Made by a program: the position numbers and the translations under genes
Shown here: in pieces, positions 25,440-32,517 of the stretch
How the letters are laid out: each line of letters begins with the position of its first letter
Numbering within the stretch: position 1 is the first letter of the stretch
Notes under the pieces: model-generated
The model's input: only the letters and a program-made list of their open reading frames with translations
What the model was told of the DNA's origin: nothing
Databases searched by the model: none
NCBI RefSeq assembly: GCF_002197685.1
Contig: NZ_NBBI01000007.1
Coordinates: 1 to 64,000 of the forward strand
Direction: 5' to 3'
DNA length: 64,000 nt
From: Sphingomonas dokdonensis
GTDB lineage: Bacteria > Pseudomonadota > Alphaproteobacteria > Sphingomonadales > Sphingomonadaceae

Positions 25440-25573
25440 GGAGATGGTCCGATCTTTTATCCGTTGATGCCAAGCTTCATTCCAGAATGCGTGGCTGTTG
25501 GCAATTGACGCGTCGGTTCGGATGCCGCGGGAGAGTTGTCACGTTCGAGAGTGAGCCCCTCCCCTTCCCTACA

Positions 25574-26380
25574 TCATCCGATCCGACCCCAATGCTCCAG
25601 CGCCATCGCATTGTAGCGCTGCATCGCCGCGACCATCTCCTGTCGCCGCGCCACGTCCACCAGCTCGGCGGGCAGCAGTGGATCGGAATTGATGGCACGC
25701 AGCACCGATTGGCCGAGTAGATAGGTTTCGCGCGCGGCATCGGTGGTGGCCATGCGCGCCACGCGATCGCTGCTGGCGGCCATCTCGCTCAGCCAATAAT
25801 CATAGCCCGTCTCCAGCGCACGCGCCGGCCATAAGGCGCGCCACGCGGCGTCCTGCGCCGGCTCGGCCATGCACCCGGCGAGGAGCGGCGCCTCCCCTTC
25901 CAGCCCCAGCCCGGCCAGCGCGCGGCGCAGCGTGGCGATGTCCTGCGCGAGATTGTCCGCCCGCACCCAGGTGCCCGCCCCGGCCGCGGCGAAGCCCGAC
26001 AGGCGCAGCGCGCGCTCGCGCCGTTGCAGCCCCGCGCGATCGGTGCGGCCGAGCGGATGCGTGAGCACCACCAGCCATCCGCCCGCCCATGGGCGCACCG
26101 TTTCCTCCACGCGCATCCAGCCGCGCGCCTTGGCATGAAGCGCGGACGCCGCCGGGCCGAGCGCATACACGCCGCGCTCGGGCTGCACCGCCATTCCCTC
26201 GCGCACCAGCCGCCCCAGCGCGACTCGCACCGCGCTGTCCTCGATGCCGAAGATCGCCGCGCGCTCGATAAGGCCACTCGCGGTGAACGGCGCGGGCGCG
26301 CTGGCGGACAGCAGCCACAAGGCCAGCGAGCGCGGCGACACGGGCGTGCGCCAATCATGTAACGTACTTTGACTCATCAT
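25574..26380 (-). CDS. PaaX-family transcriptional regulator
   Basis: A 268-aa protein with the N-terminal winged helix (LALWLLSASAPAPFTASGLIERAAIFGIEDSAVRVALGRLVREGMAV) and the long C-terminal domain of PaaX-like repressors (WLVVLTHPLGRTDRAGLQRRERALRLSGF; LLGQSVLRAINSDPLLPAELV). The classic PaaX senses phenylacetyl-CoA, but paa genes are absent here. The gene diverges from a fatty acid desaturase, and its start codon lies inside the desaturase promoter, so control of the desaturase by an acyl-CoA effector is a reasonable inference. ATGs at 26380 and 26377 are both possible starts. Confidence 0.85.
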   Translation of the reverse strand: MMSQSTLHDWRTPVSPRSLALWLLSASAPAPFTASGLIERAAIFGIEDSAVRVALGRLVREGMAVQPERGVYALGPAASALHAKARGWMRVEETVRPWAGGWLVVLTHPLGRTDRAGLQRRERALRLSGFAAAGAGTWVRADNLAQDIATLRRALAGLGLEGEAPLLAGCMAEPAQDAAWRALWPARALETGYDYWLSEMAASSDRVARMATTDAARETYLLGQSVLRAINSDPLLPAELVDVARRQEMVAAMQRYNAMALEHWGRIG

Positions 26381-26398
26381 GTGGTTCGGCGTTATATA
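26369..26398 (+). promoter_or_regulatory. Promoter of the fatty acid desaturase gene
   Basis: TTGACT (26369-26374) and TTATAT (26392-26397, spacer 17; or TATATA one base on) form a strong sigma-70-like promoter. Transcription should begin near 26404, only about 15 nt before the GTG start. The -35 overlaps the first codons of the divergent PaaX gene, and the half-sites TAACG (26360-26364) and CGTTA (26390-26394) flank it as a possible operator. Confidence 0.65.
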
Positions 26399-26419
26399 CT
26401 GCAGGAGAGGAGAACGGGC

Positions 26420-27304
26420 GTGAAGGTGTCAGATTATCTCTCGTCAAGCGAGCTTCAGGCGCTCACCAAACGATCGGATGCGCGTGCCTGGTTCACCTTT
26501 GCGGTAAATTGGGGGCTGATCGCGGGCGCCTTCGCGCTGGCGATCGCCTGGCCCAACCCGCTGACCATCGTGCTTGCCGTGCTGATCCTCGCCGCGCGGC
26601 AGCTGGGTTTGGGCATTCTGGTGCACGATTGCGCGCACCATGCGCTGTTTCGCGATCGCCGCACCAACGAGGCGGTGGGGCAATGGCTGGCCGGGACGCC
26701 GATCAACCTCTCGCTTGCGGGGTATCGCACCTATCACCTGGCGCATCACCGCTATGCCGGCACGCCGCAGGATCCCGACCTCGGGTTCGTCGCCAGCTAT
26801 CCGATCCCGCGCGCGTCCTTGCGCCGCAAGTTCGTGCGCGACATCACCGGGCGTACGGGGCTGAGGGACCTGACGCGCAGCCTGTCGCGGTTCGGGCTGG
26901 CCAAGGACTGGCCCTGGCTGGCGTTTCACCTCGGGCTGTTTGCCGTGCTGGCGCTGGTAGGCGGCTGGTGGGCCTATGGCCTGTGGTGGGTGGCGCAATT
27001 GTTCGTCTATCCGGTGATCGTGCGGTTGCGGCAGATCGGCGAGCACGGCGTGGTGCCCGATCGCGGCTCGCCCGACCCGCGGCTGAACACCTCCACGACG
27101 CTCGCACGCTGGTGGGAGCGGCTGTTTATCGCGCCCAACCATGTGCATTACCATGTCGAGCATCACCTGGCGGCGGGCGTTCCGCCCTATCGCCTGCCCG
27201 AGATGCACCGCCTGCTGAACGCGCGTGGCTTCTACGACGGGCATGACGCGATCTCGCGCGGCTATGCCGACGTGATCCGTCGGGCGACTCGCCAGCCGGC
27301 GTGA
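26420..27304 (+). CDS. Membrane fatty acid desaturase
   Basis: The three iron-binding histidine boxes are visible: HDCAHH, HLAHHRY and HVEHH, set between four to five hydrophobic segments, as in acyl-lipid/acyl-CoA desaturases that introduce a double bond using O2 and an electron donor. The protein is 294 aa from a GTG at 26420, chosen because GGAG at 26409-26412 is 7 nt upstream. The divergent PaaX-type regulator probably controls it. Regiospecificity cannot be read from sequence. Carotenoid or lipid hydroxylases share the same boxes. Confidence 0.9.
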   Translation: MKVSDYLSSSELQALTKRSDARAWFTFAVNWGLIAGAFALAIAWPNPLTIVLAVLILAARQLGLGILVHDCAHHALFRDRRTNEAVGQWLAGTPINLSLAGYRTYHLAHHRYAGTPQDPDLGFVASYPIPRASLRRKFVRDITGRTGLRDLTRSLSRFGLAKDWPWLAFHLGLFAVLALVGGWWAYGLWWVAQLFVYPVIVRLRQIGEHGVVPDRGSPDPRLNTSTTLARWWERLFIAPNHVHYHVEHHLAAGVPPYRLPEMHRLLNARGFYDGHDAISRGYADVIRRATRQPA

Positions 27305-27333
27305 GCGGACCCCCTTCCCGCGCGCTTGAACAT

Positions 27334-27371
27334 CCAGACCTGTGTGTTAGTCCTATAGCACACAGGTCTGG
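27334..27371 (+). promoter_or_regulatory. Perfect 13-bp stem-loop overlapping a ribosome binding site
   Basis: CCAGACCTGTGTG (27334-27346) pairs perfectly with CACACAGGTCTGG (27359-27371) around a 12-nt loop. The right arm runs into GGAGGG (27370-27375), the ribosome site of the following hydrolase gene. There is no T-run. It may terminate the desaturase transcript, act as an operator, or mask translation starts. Confidence 0.6.
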
Positions 27372-27385
27372 AGGGCGGGTTGCTG

Positions 27386-28309
27386 ATGGGAACGAACGGC
27401 GCGCGATTGCTTGGCATCCTGCTCGCGGTGCCGCTCTGTCTTGCGAATGCAGGTGCAGCGCCGGATCAGGCGCGCGCACCAGCCGCGCCGAGCGTCACTT
27501 ACTACCCGGCCAATCACGCCGATCCGCTGCCCGGCGTTCTGGTGCTGGGTGGCGCAGAGGGCGGCGACGCATGGGCGACGGTGGTGGCGAAGCGGCTTTC
27601 CGCGCATGGCTATGCAGCGATAGCCAAAGCCTATTTCAAGAGTCCCGGACTCGATGCAGAATTGCAGCAGATCCCGCTGGAGCGGCTACAGGCTGGGATC
27701 GACGAACTGGCCAGCGACCCGCGTGTCGACCATGAGCGGCTGGCCGTACTGGGCTTTTCCAAAGGCGCGGAGGCGGCGTTGCTGCTTGCCAGTGCGGACC
27801 CGCGGATCAAGGCGGTGGTCGCCGGATCGCCGAGCGACGTGGTGTGGCAGGGGATCAGCCGTACGTCGGCAGCGGTGCGCTCGTCCTGGACGCAAGCCGG
27901 ACGTCCCCTGCCCTTCGTGCCGTTTGCGCCGTGTCCCGACTGCCGCTCGCTTGGCGCGCTATACGAAAACAGCCGCGCGGACGATGAGGCGGTGGCGGCC
28001 GCGGCTATCCCGATCGAGCGGGCGCATGGCCCGATCCTGCTGATTGCGAGCGGCAGCGATGCCGTTTGGCCGTCCCGTACGATGGCGGATGCGCTGCAGG
28101 CGCGGCTGGCCCGTCGCGGCTTCGGCTATCCCGTGACCATGCTGCGCTACCCGGATGGCGGCCATTTCACGCTTGGACCATTGGCACCGGAGCAAGCGGC
28201 GGAGGATGCCGCGTTTGGCGGGGGAACGACGGCGGGGATAGTGGCGGCGCGGCAAGACTCCTGGCCGAAGGTAGTCGCCTTTCTCGATCGCGCGCTCGGC
28301 GTACGCTGA
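27386..28309 (+). CDS. Secreted alpha/beta-hydrolase (dienelactone hydrolase / acyl-CoA thioesterase-like)
   Basis: The protein has a signal peptide (about 1-24) followed by an alpha/beta-hydrolase core. The nucleophile elbow is GFSKGAEAALLL, and GPILLIASGSDAVWPS with GGHFTLGP near the C-terminus supplies the acid and histidine. The shape of the C-terminal part resembles the BAAT/acyl-CoA thioester hydrolase C-terminal family. The nucleophile is Ser. Substrate unknown. The start could be the ATG at 27386 or a TTG at 27380; GGAGGG at 27370-27375 fits either. Confidence 0.75.
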   Translation: MGTNGARLLGILLAVPLCLANAGAAPDQARAPAAPSVTYYPANHADPLPGVLVLGGAEGGDAWATVVAKRLSAHGYAAIAKAYFKSPGLDAELQQIPLERLQAGIDELASDPRVDHERLAVLGFSKGAEAALLLASADPRIKAVVAGSPSDVVWQGISRTSAAVRSSWTQAGRPLPFVPFAPCPDCRSLGALYENSRADDEAVAAAAIPIERAHGPILLIASGSDAVWPSRTMADALQARLARRGFGYPVTMLRYPDGGHFTLGPLAPEQAAEDAAFGGGTTAGIVAARQDSWPKVVAFLDRALGVR

Positions 28310-28330
28310 GGTGGTGAAGCGCGCGGGCGG

Positions 28331-28831
28331 TCAGCCCTGCCCCAGCAGCGCCTCCGGATCGAGCAGCGTCAGGGCGGCGCCCTCCCCTGCCCCATCCGCC
28401 GCGCGCGCGGCGTGCCAGCGCCATAGCACCAGGTTGCGTCCGCCGCGGTGCTGCACCGACGGTACCAATGCGCCTTGCGCCCCTTGTGCGATCAGCGCGG
28501 TGGCAAGCGTCCAGCTGGGCGGCGTCTCGCGGCGGATCATGTGAAGGTCGCGCCAGAGGCAATGCGTGATCGCCGGATCGACGCGCGTCAGGTCGGCAAT
28601 CGCGTCGGCGGCCACGTCGAACGCCACCAGCGTACCGGGGCGGACGAGGTCCTGGTACATTTCCTGGATCGCCGTGTTGTAATCGGCGGACAGGTAGAGC
28701 GCGCGCGTGCCGGGCGGGTTCCAGCGCCCGCCGGCAAGGTGCGAGCCGCTGTCGAGCGGCCGGTGCTGCCAGCGGATCCCCAGCATACGCCAGAAACGGC
28801 CCGTGAGCGGCTGTAGCGGCGTGTCGGACAT
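28331..28831 (-). CDS. RES-domain toxin
   Basis: A 166-aa RES-family protein named for its conserved Arg, Glu and Ser. These are visible in the expected order: GSHLAGGRWNPPGTRALYLS, the Glu in NTAIQEMYQDL and the Ser in ALVPSVQHRGGRNLVLW. Known RES toxins degrade or modify NAD+ and arrest growth. It lies 34 nt downstream of its antitoxin gene on the same strand, the usual order. Next to an origin of replication it would serve as an addiction module. Confidence 0.9.
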   Translation of the reverse strand: MSDTPLQPLTGRFWRMLGIRWQHRPLDSGSHLAGGRWNPPGTRALYLSADYNTAIQEMYQDLVRPGTLVAFDVAADAIADLTRVDPAITHCLWRDLHMIRRETPPSWTLATALIAQGAQGALVPSVQHRGGRNLVLWRWHAARAADGAGEGAALTLLDPEALLGQG

Positions 28832-28865
28832 GCGGAGAAGCCTTGTGGCGGCGCGCAGCGACCGT

Positions 28866-29216
28866 TCAGGCGTAGCTGCCCTGGTCCATGCTCTCCAGCG
28901 TGCCCATCACTGCTTCGGCTTGGCCTTCCTCGACCAGTTCTTCGGCGGTCTTGCCGAATCCCGCGATCGGCTGATGCTTGAACCAGATGATCGCCCTGCC
29001 CTCGTCGCCGGCGAGCTCGGCAGCACGCGCGATGATGCGTGCGATCTCGCCGAGCTTCGCCTGTACCGCGGGGCTTTCCGGCCGGGCGGCCATGGTGTTG
29101 CGGTTGAGATGCGCCAGCTTGGCAAGGCGCGACATGGGGAGACGCAGCCGCTCGGCCATGCGGCGCGGCGCGATCATGTCGGCGTCGCGGATGTCGTCGA
29201 GGAAAGCGGCAAGCAT
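28866..29216 (-). CDS. Xre/MbcA/ParS-type antitoxin of the RES toxin
   Basis: The 116-aa protein has an N-terminal helix-turn-helix-like part (MIAPRRMAERLRLPMSRLAKLAHLNRNT) and the C-terminal toxin-binding domain (AIIWFKHQPIAGFGKTAEELVEEGQAEAVMGTLES). ATG 29216 is chosen for its AAGGAG ribosome site 8 nt upstream; the frame is open further up. Such antitoxins block the RES active site and repress their own operon. Pairing with the RES gene is certain from position. Confidence 0.9.
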   Translation of the reverse strand: MLAAFLDDIRDADMIAPRRMAERLRLPMSRLAKLAHLNRNTMAARPESPAVQAKLGEIARIIARAAELAGDEGRAIIWFKHQPIAGFGKTAEELVEEGQAEAVMGTLESMDQGSYA

Positions 29217-29234
29217 GAGTGCACTCCTTGCCTC

Positions 29235-29264
29235 ATATATGCACCACGTGCTGTCCGGGTTCAA
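29235..29264 (-). promoter_or_regulatory. Likely promoter of the RES/Xre operon
   Basis: On the minus strand TTGAAC (29264-29259) and CATATA (29241-29236) stand 17 bp apart, 20 bp before the antitoxin start. The spacer holds the palindrome CACGTG, a possible site for autorepression. Confidence 0.5.
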
Positions 29265-29326
29265 TCAGGCGGGGTATGAAAGGCGACCGACGTCCGAACA
29301 TCATTCGCTGCTGCGACCTTCTTCCA

Positions 29327-29391
29327 GAATCATCATAAAAAACACCGCTGCTTGCAGCGGCAGGATTCCTGATTCTTATGATTCTTGATTC
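29327..29391. repeat. GANTC cluster in an AT-richer tract (possible DNA-unwinding element)
   Basis: GAATC at 29327 and GATTC at 29364, 29371, 29380 and 29387 give five GANTC sites in 65 bp, four of them spaced 7, 9 and 7 bp. GANTC is the target of the alphaproteobacterial methylase CcrM. The tract is clearly more AT-rich than its surroundings. Confidence 0.65.
29345..29360. repeat. Short perfect hairpin within the origin region
   Basis: CCGCTGC-TT-GCAGCGG, 7-bp arms and a 2-nt centre, inside the GANTC cluster. Confidence 0.55.
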
Positions 29392-29435
29392 AGAGGTGCT
29401 AAGTCACTGATGCCGGCGCGAAACTTTGCCATTAT

Positions 29436-29599
29436 CCTGTCTGCCTGGGGGAGGTAACCTGTCCCGACGGGGGCGAAAGCCTGACCAGTCGGGGGCGCTA
29501 TCCTGCCTCCATGGGGTCGTCCTGTCCCCTTGGGGGCACCCCTGCCGGTGCCGGCACGTAAGGGCACAGCGGGCGCCCTATCCTGTCCGACTGGGGGCG
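29436..29599 (+). repeat. Iteron array (RepA binding sites)
   Basis: Direct repeats of the form CCTG-N-CC-N4-GGGGGCG begin at 29436, 29458, 29480, 29502, 29521 and 29582. Best copies are CCTGTCCCGACGGGGGCG (29458), CCTGACCAGTCGGGGGCG (29480) and CCTGTCCGACTGGGGGCG (29582). The first four start exactly 22 bp apart, two helical turns, as expected for initiator binding sites. Copies 1 and 4 are degenerate. Within the array a palindrome GTGCCGGCAC occupies 29548-29557. Confidence 0.8.
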
Positions 29600-29694
29600 G
29601 CAAACCGACCGTATTGATCGTGGAGTGAGGTTGCGTCGAAAGCCATATAGCCTGCACCCACAACCTGTCTCCACGAGAACATGACAACGATCAA

Positions 29695-29734
29695 CCTGTC
29701 CTGCCTTGACGTTCAATGGCAGGACAGGCAAAAT
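29695..29734 (+). promoter_or_regulatory. repA promoter with an inverted-repeat operator built from iteron halves
   Basis: CCTGTCCTGCC (29695-29705) and GGCAGGACAGG (29718-29728) form a perfect 11-bp inverted repeat whose outer part is the iteron core CCTGTCC. Inside it TTGACG (29706-29711) and CAAAAT (29729-29734), 17 bp apart, make a plausible promoter for repA. In known iteron plasmids the Rep dimer binds such an inverted half-iteron operator to repress its own gene. Confidence 0.75.
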
Positions 29735-29760
29735 TTCGCCCGACGTGGTAGGTAGATCGC

Positions 29761-30981
29761 ATGGCAGAACCAGCTGAGTTCGAACAGCAGGACGGCGCCG
29801 ACGAGCCGCAGGTGCGCTCGATGCGCGTCGCTGCCGCCCTCACCCGAAAGGGTGGCGACGAATTCGTCAAACCGGGAAAGCTGGTCGAGGTACGGTTCGT
29901 CAAGGGACAGTCGCTGAGCCTGACGGCGTCGCGCCTTCTTGCCCTCATGATCCTGACCGCCGGGGGTGATGCGTGGCGAGACACCACGCACCGGATGCGC
30001 AAGGCAGACATCCGGCGCGGCCACAAGGGCAACGAGCGGATCGTCGATATGCTCGAGGAACTGCATCGTACGCTGTTTGCCGAAGACGACACCTCGTGGC
30101 GCGGCAAGCGCGCGACCAAGCGCTTCAATCTGATCCAGGCGTCGTGGGAGGAGGTCGAGGACGGGGATCGCGAAACCGGCTGGATCGAGTGGCAATTCAC
30201 GCCGGATGCGCGGCGCCTGATCCAGGAGTCGCAAACCTATGCGGTGATGAACCGGCAGGCCGTACTCGGCTTCCGTTCGGCCTACGCACTGAAGCTTTAT
30301 GAAGAAGGGGCGCTGCGGCTGCATCGCCGTCAACCGGTGTGGAAGGTCGACGTGGTGGGCCTCCGCGCAGCGCTGGGCATCGACCTGGATAAATACAAGG
30401 ATTTTGCACAGCTGCGCCGGAAGGTGCTGACGGTCGCAAAGGCCGAGATCGATCAGCTCTCCCACTTCACTGTCGAATGGACCGAAACGCGGCGCGGCCG
30501 CGCTGTCACCGACATCGAGTTCCGCTTCGTACCCAAGGGCGCGCCGGCGCAGATCGCGGCGGTTGACGAACTGGAGCGACACTCGACAGGCCGGCAGGCG
30601 CGGCGCGAGGGGCTGGTAGAAACGTTGGTGAACACGGATCCGATGATTTCGCCAGTCGAGGCAAGCGAGCCGGTCGCTGGCACCGAGGTGGCGAGCGTCT
30701 TGAAGAAGGTCACGGCCGCACTCGCTGCTTCCGACCGGGGGCGTGACACGGCCAACGAGGCATGGGCGCGCTTTCCCGATGGGCCGCTGCACTTCGGCGT
30801 GACCGAACAGGCCGCCCGTGCGATCGGGGTGCAGCATGGGGGCGGTTGGGACGTCGATGTGATCGCCGACGCGTATCGCAAGCACATGGGCGACCGCTTG
30901 GCGGTTCTCTCAGGCAAGAAACTGGAGCGTTCCTGGAAGGGTTGGTGCGAGACGTTCGCCAACCGACGTGGGCGACCTTGA
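29761..30981 (+). CDS. repA: Replication initiator protein, Rep_3 superfamily
   Basis: A 406-aa initiator. The central region KLVEVRFVKGQSLSLTASRLLALMIL to FAEDDTSWRGKRATKRFNLI and AVLGFRSAYALKLYEEGALRL reads as the two tandem winged-helix domains (WH1 about 35-165, WH2 about 170-275) of Rep_3/RepA initiators. The C-terminal 130 residues are an extra domain of unknown role. It would bind the iterons upstream as monomer and its own operator as dimer. The gene is followed by parA and parB in the same direction, and the first parS-like palindrome starts 6 bp after its stop. Confidence 0.9.
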   Translation: MAEPAEFEQQDGADEPQVRSMRVAAALTRKGGDEFVKPGKLVEVRFVKGQSLSLTASRLLALMILTAGGDAWRDTTHRMRKADIRRGHKGNERIVDMLEELHRTLFAEDDTSWRGKRATKRFNLIQASWEEVEDGDRETGWIEWQFTPDARRLIQESQTYAVMNRQAVLGFRSAYALKLYEEGALRLHRRQPVWKVDVVGLRAALGIDLDKYKDFAQLRRKVLTVAKAEIDQLSHFTVEWTETRRGRAVTDIEFRFVPKGAPAQIAAVDELERHSTGRQARREGLVETLVNTDPMISPVEASEPVAGTEVASVLKKVTAALAASDRGRDTANEAWARFPDGPLHFGVTEQAARAIGVQHGGGWDVDVIADAYRKHMGDRLAVLSGKKLERSWKGWCETFANRRGRP

Positions 30982-30986
30982 GGCGG

Positions 30987-31004
30987 AATTGCAGCCCTGC
31001 AATT
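30987..31004. promoter_or_regulatory. parS-like palindrome, copy 1
   Basis: AATTGCAG-CC-CTGCAATT, a perfect 8-bp dyad around CC, 6 bp past the repA stop codon. Identical core to copies 2 and 3. Candidate ParB binding site. Confidence 0.7.
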
Positions 31005-31132
31005 TCGGTTCGACCCCCTCCCCTCTCCCTTTACTCGATCAGCCCCGACAAACGCCTTCAGGTGCGATTGCTCGTCGTGGCGCTGTAACCCCCACGTGGT
31101 CAGGTCAACAAGTTCGGGGCGGCCAATCACCG

Positions 31133-31152
31133 GAATTGCAGGGCTGCAATTC
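31133..31152. promoter_or_regulatory. parS-like palindrome, copy 2
   Basis: GAATTGCAGGGCTGCAATTC, a 20-bp perfect dyad around GG, so it is copy 1 in the opposite orientation with one more matched base pair at each end. Lies 155 bp before parA. Confidence 0.7.
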
Positions 31153-31173
31153 TCATCGGTAAGCCTCTAAGAG

Positions 31174-31190
31174 GCCCCCACGAGGACAGG
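31174..31190 (-). repeat. Isolated iteron in reverse orientation before parA
   Basis: Read on the minus strand the site is CCTGTCCTCGTGGGGGC, matching the oriV iteron pattern CCTG-N-CC-N4-GGGGGC. It is 1.6 kb from the main array and 117 bp upstream of parA. Confidence 0.6.
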
Positions 31191-31306
31191 TACGCAGGCA
31201 AATTGCAATCTCCAATCGGTAGCGGGCCGATTTGCGCATTATGGGCCTGGATTGACCAAAAAACGAAAATAGAGGATGCTGTCCTCCAGTTTCGAAAGGT
31301 GTAGCT

Positions 31307-32509
31307 ATGGCGTCTGCAATCGACGACGTACGGATTGGCGAAACGCTCGACGTTGCAACGCTCGCTTCCCGATCATCGTCTGTGCTGGAGAAGCTGCGCA
31401 ACTCGGCGCGTAGCGCGCGCGCCGACGAGCGTCGCGAGCCCATTTTCCAGATCGGCAAGGCGGCCGAACTGGTCGGGCGGACGACCGCAGCGATCCGTGA
31501 AGCGGAGAGCGACGGCCGGCTTGTACCGCCCGCGCGTGGCGAGAACAATCGGCGCGTCGGCTATACGCTTGCCCAGTTAAACGACATGCGCGGCACGTTC
31601 GGCACCCGGCCGTGGCGTGATCCGAACGACCCCTGCTCGATCATTGCCGTGCAGAACTTCAAGGGCGGTGTGGGCAAATCGACCGTGTCGGTCCATCTCG
31701 CACAATATCTTGCGATCCGCGGTTATCGCGTGCTGCTGATCGATTGCGACAGCCAGGCCTCGGCGACGACGCTGTTCGGCTACGTTCCGGATCTCGATCT
31801 GGACGAAGACGAGACGCTTTATCCTTTTCTGCGCGAGGGCGAGCGCCTGTCGCTCGACTATGCGATCAAGAAGACGCATTTCGATGGGTTGGACCTCATC
31901 CCGGCCAACCTTCGGCTGTTTCAGTCCGAGTATGAACTGGCGGCGCGCATGGCGCGCGGGCAGGGGGATCTGCTTGACCGCATGGCGCAGGGCATCGCCT
32001 CGGTTGAAGACCTGTACGACGTCGTGATCCTCGATCCGCCGCCCGCGTTGGGGGCAATTTCGCTGTCGGTGCTGCGCGCCGCCAATGCGCTCGTCGTGCC
32101 CGTGCCCCCCACCGTTATGGATTTCTCCTCGACCGCGGCGTTCCTCGCCATGCTGGACGAGACGATTCAGGAATTGTCGGCACACGGGCTCGCCCCGCAA
32201 CTGGCGTTCCTCCGCTTCGTCGCGTCGAAGGTGGATGATGCCAAATCGATGCAAAAAGGTCTGCTGGAACTGATGCGGCAGGTGTACGGCAGCGCGATGA
32301 TCCGCACGCCGCTGAAGGATTCGGCCGAGATCGACAATGCGACGGCACGGCTGATGACCGTCTACGAGCTGGAAGGGCCGATGACGAGCCGATCGGTACG
32401 CGATCGCTGCCTGACGTATCTCGACGGCGTCAATGCCGAGGTCGAGCTAGAGATCCGCAAGACGTGGCCGAGCCATCTTGGCCGTTTGCGCAAGGAGGGG
32501 CATGCATGA
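31307..32509 (+). CDS. parA: ParA partition ATPase with N-terminal HTH
   Basis: A 400-aa ParA-type partition ATPase. It has a MerR-like helix-turn-helix at about 46-92 (FQIGKAAELVGRTTAAIREAE, then RRVGYTLAQLNDMR), then the deviant Walker A motif KGGVGKST (119-126), LLIDCDSQASATTL (A-prime) and VVILDPPPALGAISL (Walker B). The N-terminal HTH marks the type Ia class that represses its own operon. ParA uses ATP to move ParB-parS complexes over the nucleoid. The stop lies 46 bp before the parB start, with a parS-like site between. Confidence 0.95.
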   Translation: MASAIDDVRIGETLDVATLASRSSSVLEKLRNSARSARADERREPIFQIGKAAELVGRTTAAIREAESDGRLVPPARGENNRRVGYTLAQLNDMRGTFGTRPWRDPNDPCSIIAVQNFKGGVGKSTVSVHLAQYLAIRGYRVLLIDCDSQASATTLFGYVPDLDLDEDETLYPFLREGERLSLDYAIKKTHFDGLDLIPANLRLFQSEYELAARMARGQGDLLDRMAQGIASVEDLYDVVILDPPPALGAISLSVLRAANALVVPVPPTVMDFSSTAAFLAMLDETIQELSAHGLAPQLAFLRFVASKVDDAKSMQKGLLELMRQVYGSAMIRTPLKDSAEIDNATARLMTVYELEGPMTSRSVRDRCLTYLDGVNAEVELEIRKTWPSHLGRLRKEGHA

Positions 32510-32517
32510 GCGACCGG

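Larger units (their letters stand above)
29265..29760. other. Putative origin of replication (oriV) of an iteron-type replicon
   Basis: This 496-bp gap between the antitoxin promoter and repA holds no gene but is full of structure. It contains, in order, an AT-richer GANTC cluster, a small hairpin, an iteron array, and a long inverted repeat of iteron halves over the putative repA promoter. That order and the adjacent Rep_3 initiator are what is known for theta-replicating iteron plasmids. A canonical DnaA box was not found. Confidence 0.75.
30982..31306. other. 325-bp partition/regulatory region between repA and parA
   Basis: No gene is present. It holds two parS-like palindromes (30987, 31133), the palindrome GCCTCT-A-AGAGGC (31163-31175), one iteron in reverse orientation (31174-31190), a degenerate parS half-site AATTGCAA (31201-31208), the repeat AATCGG/CCGATT (31214-31232) and GAGGA/TCCTC (31272-31286). 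The density of dyads suggests both a centromere and the parA operator. A TTGACC at 31252 could be the parA -35, with no convincing -10. Confidence 0.65.

Noticed and set aside
27334..27371. Terminal inverted repeats of an insertion sequence or a small mobile element
   Set aside because: The two arms are only 12 nt apart, with no transposase and no target duplication visible.
29436..29599. CRISPR array
   Set aside because: The repeats are 18 bp with 4-bp spacers and are degenerate; no cas genes are nearby. They fit iterons.
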